From: Methylacidiphilum caldifontis
GTDB taxonomy: Bacteria > Verrucomicrobiota > Verrucomicrobiia > Methylacidiphilales > CAMAQI01
DNA: 7,218 nt
Assembly: GCA_945860255.1 (NCBI GenBank)
Contig: CAMAQI010000120.1
Span: 1 to 7,218, forward strand
Direction of reading: 5' to 3'
This document shows positions 6,915 to 7,218 of this stretch, piece after piece. The number at the start of each line of letters is the position of its first letter. The first letter of the stretch is position 1. The position numbers and the translations under genes are program-made. The notes below the pieces were generated by a model. That model was not told the origin of the DNA and made no database searches. It was given only the letters and a program-made list of their open reading frames with translations.

Positions 6915-7198
6915 GCATTTAACGACGTAATAACCTTCATCAACAGCGACCATTCCATTGCGGGCGTTCCGAATGATGTTTTAGTGGCAAGAATTAGATC
7001 CCATCTGTCTGTTTCTACAGGTTCAGCATATTCATCTGGAGCTGACCCTCACATGTTCTAAGGGCATTGAAACTCGATGATGAGAGGATTTCTTGCTCAA
7101 TTCGCATAGGAGTTGGAAAATTCAATACAGTCGATGAAATTCAGAAAGCGGGAGAGCTGATTGCTACAAATGTAAAAATAATTAGAGAATTAATTTAG
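6915..7198 (+). pseudogene. Cysteine desulfurase (class V aminotransferase, NifS/IscS-like) C-terminal remnant
   Basis: The intact enzyme uses PLP and an active-site cysteine to take sulfur from L-cysteine. Two frames together give the family's C-terminal end. The first (to about 7058) reads HSIAGVPNDVLVARIRSH and then LSVSTGSAYSSGADPHMF. The second (7061-7198) reads RALKLDDERISCSIRIGVGK and then FNTVDEIQKAGELIA, matching the 'RALGL...SIRxSxGRxxTxEEIDxA' ending. The frames are offset by one missing base between TTC (7056-7058) and AGG (7061-7063); without it the first frame stops at 7059-7061. The catalytic loop normally reads SxGSAC, but here the Cys position is TAT (7029-7031), Tyr. The PLP-lysine half is absent, and homology fades upstream of about 6915. 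A full enzyme is about 380-400 residues; only some 90 remain. Non-functional on every count; the family call is confident. Confidence 0.8.
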
Positions 7199-7218
7199 TG
7201 CTTAAACTGCTCTGTTAT

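Noticed and set aside
6750..6970. Minus-strand peptide with GYYVVKCTIIDDGYWIQ and an HPHHHEYD stretch
   Set aside because: It looked protein-like and His-rich, but stops interrupt it and part of it is antisense to the cysteine desulfurase remnant; I could not tie it to any family.
6304..7218. CRISPR array, tRNA, rRNA or complete insertion sequence
   Set aside because: No regularly spaced repeats, no cloverleaf-like segments and no transposase motifs were seen in this stretch.

Overview
The window is the 3' part of a heavy-metal resistance locus, followed by a stretch of decayed genes. All recognisable genes lie on the + strand. Base composition is moderately AT-leaning by eye. The protein styles are a CusA/CzcA-like pump with a GELVDDAIVDVEN helix, a CopA with zinc-ribbon-like N-terminal domains instead of HMA domains, and a His-rich periplasmic protein with a CCxxC YHS-like domain. 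Together they fit a Gram-negative bacterium, perhaps in the Verrucomicrobia/Planctomycetes (PVC) or Bacteroidetes/Acidobacteria range. That placement is a weak inference; there is no rRNA or other marker.

Layout. Positions 1-2484 hold the C-terminal three quarters or so of an RND (HME family) inner-membrane metal pump, open at the left edge. Its first ~45 residues match the family poorly and may contain frameshifts. After 46 bases comes a complete Cu+-exporting P1B-type ATPase (2531-4837, copA) with two tandem heavy-metal-binding domains. After a further 32 bases comes a complete exported protein of 477 residues (4870-6303) with His-rich stretches, a helical segment, a YHS-like cysteine domain and two tandem YtkA-like beta domains. 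The short gaps and shared strand suggest one operon. A division of labour is inferred: the ATPase moves Cu+ from cytoplasm to periplasm, the exported protein binds or buffers metal there, and the RND pump drives it across the envelope. The RND gene's partners (membrane fusion protein, outer-membrane channel) are not in the window.

Positions 6304-7218 contain no intact gene. I recognise two remnants. One is the region-4 DNA-binding end of an ECF-type sigma factor (about 6411-6662). The other is the C-terminal end of a cysteine desulfurase (about 6915-7198), in which the catalytic cysteine codon reads as tyrosine and a one-base frameshift splits the frame. Two inverted repeats (6317-6353 and 6677-6705) lie in the same stretch. 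This looks like the eroded border of a metal-resistance island.

Nothing here is convincingly a brand-new system. The most interesting item is the multidomain exported protein with its duplicated H...HxHP beta domains, tied to copA and an RND pump.
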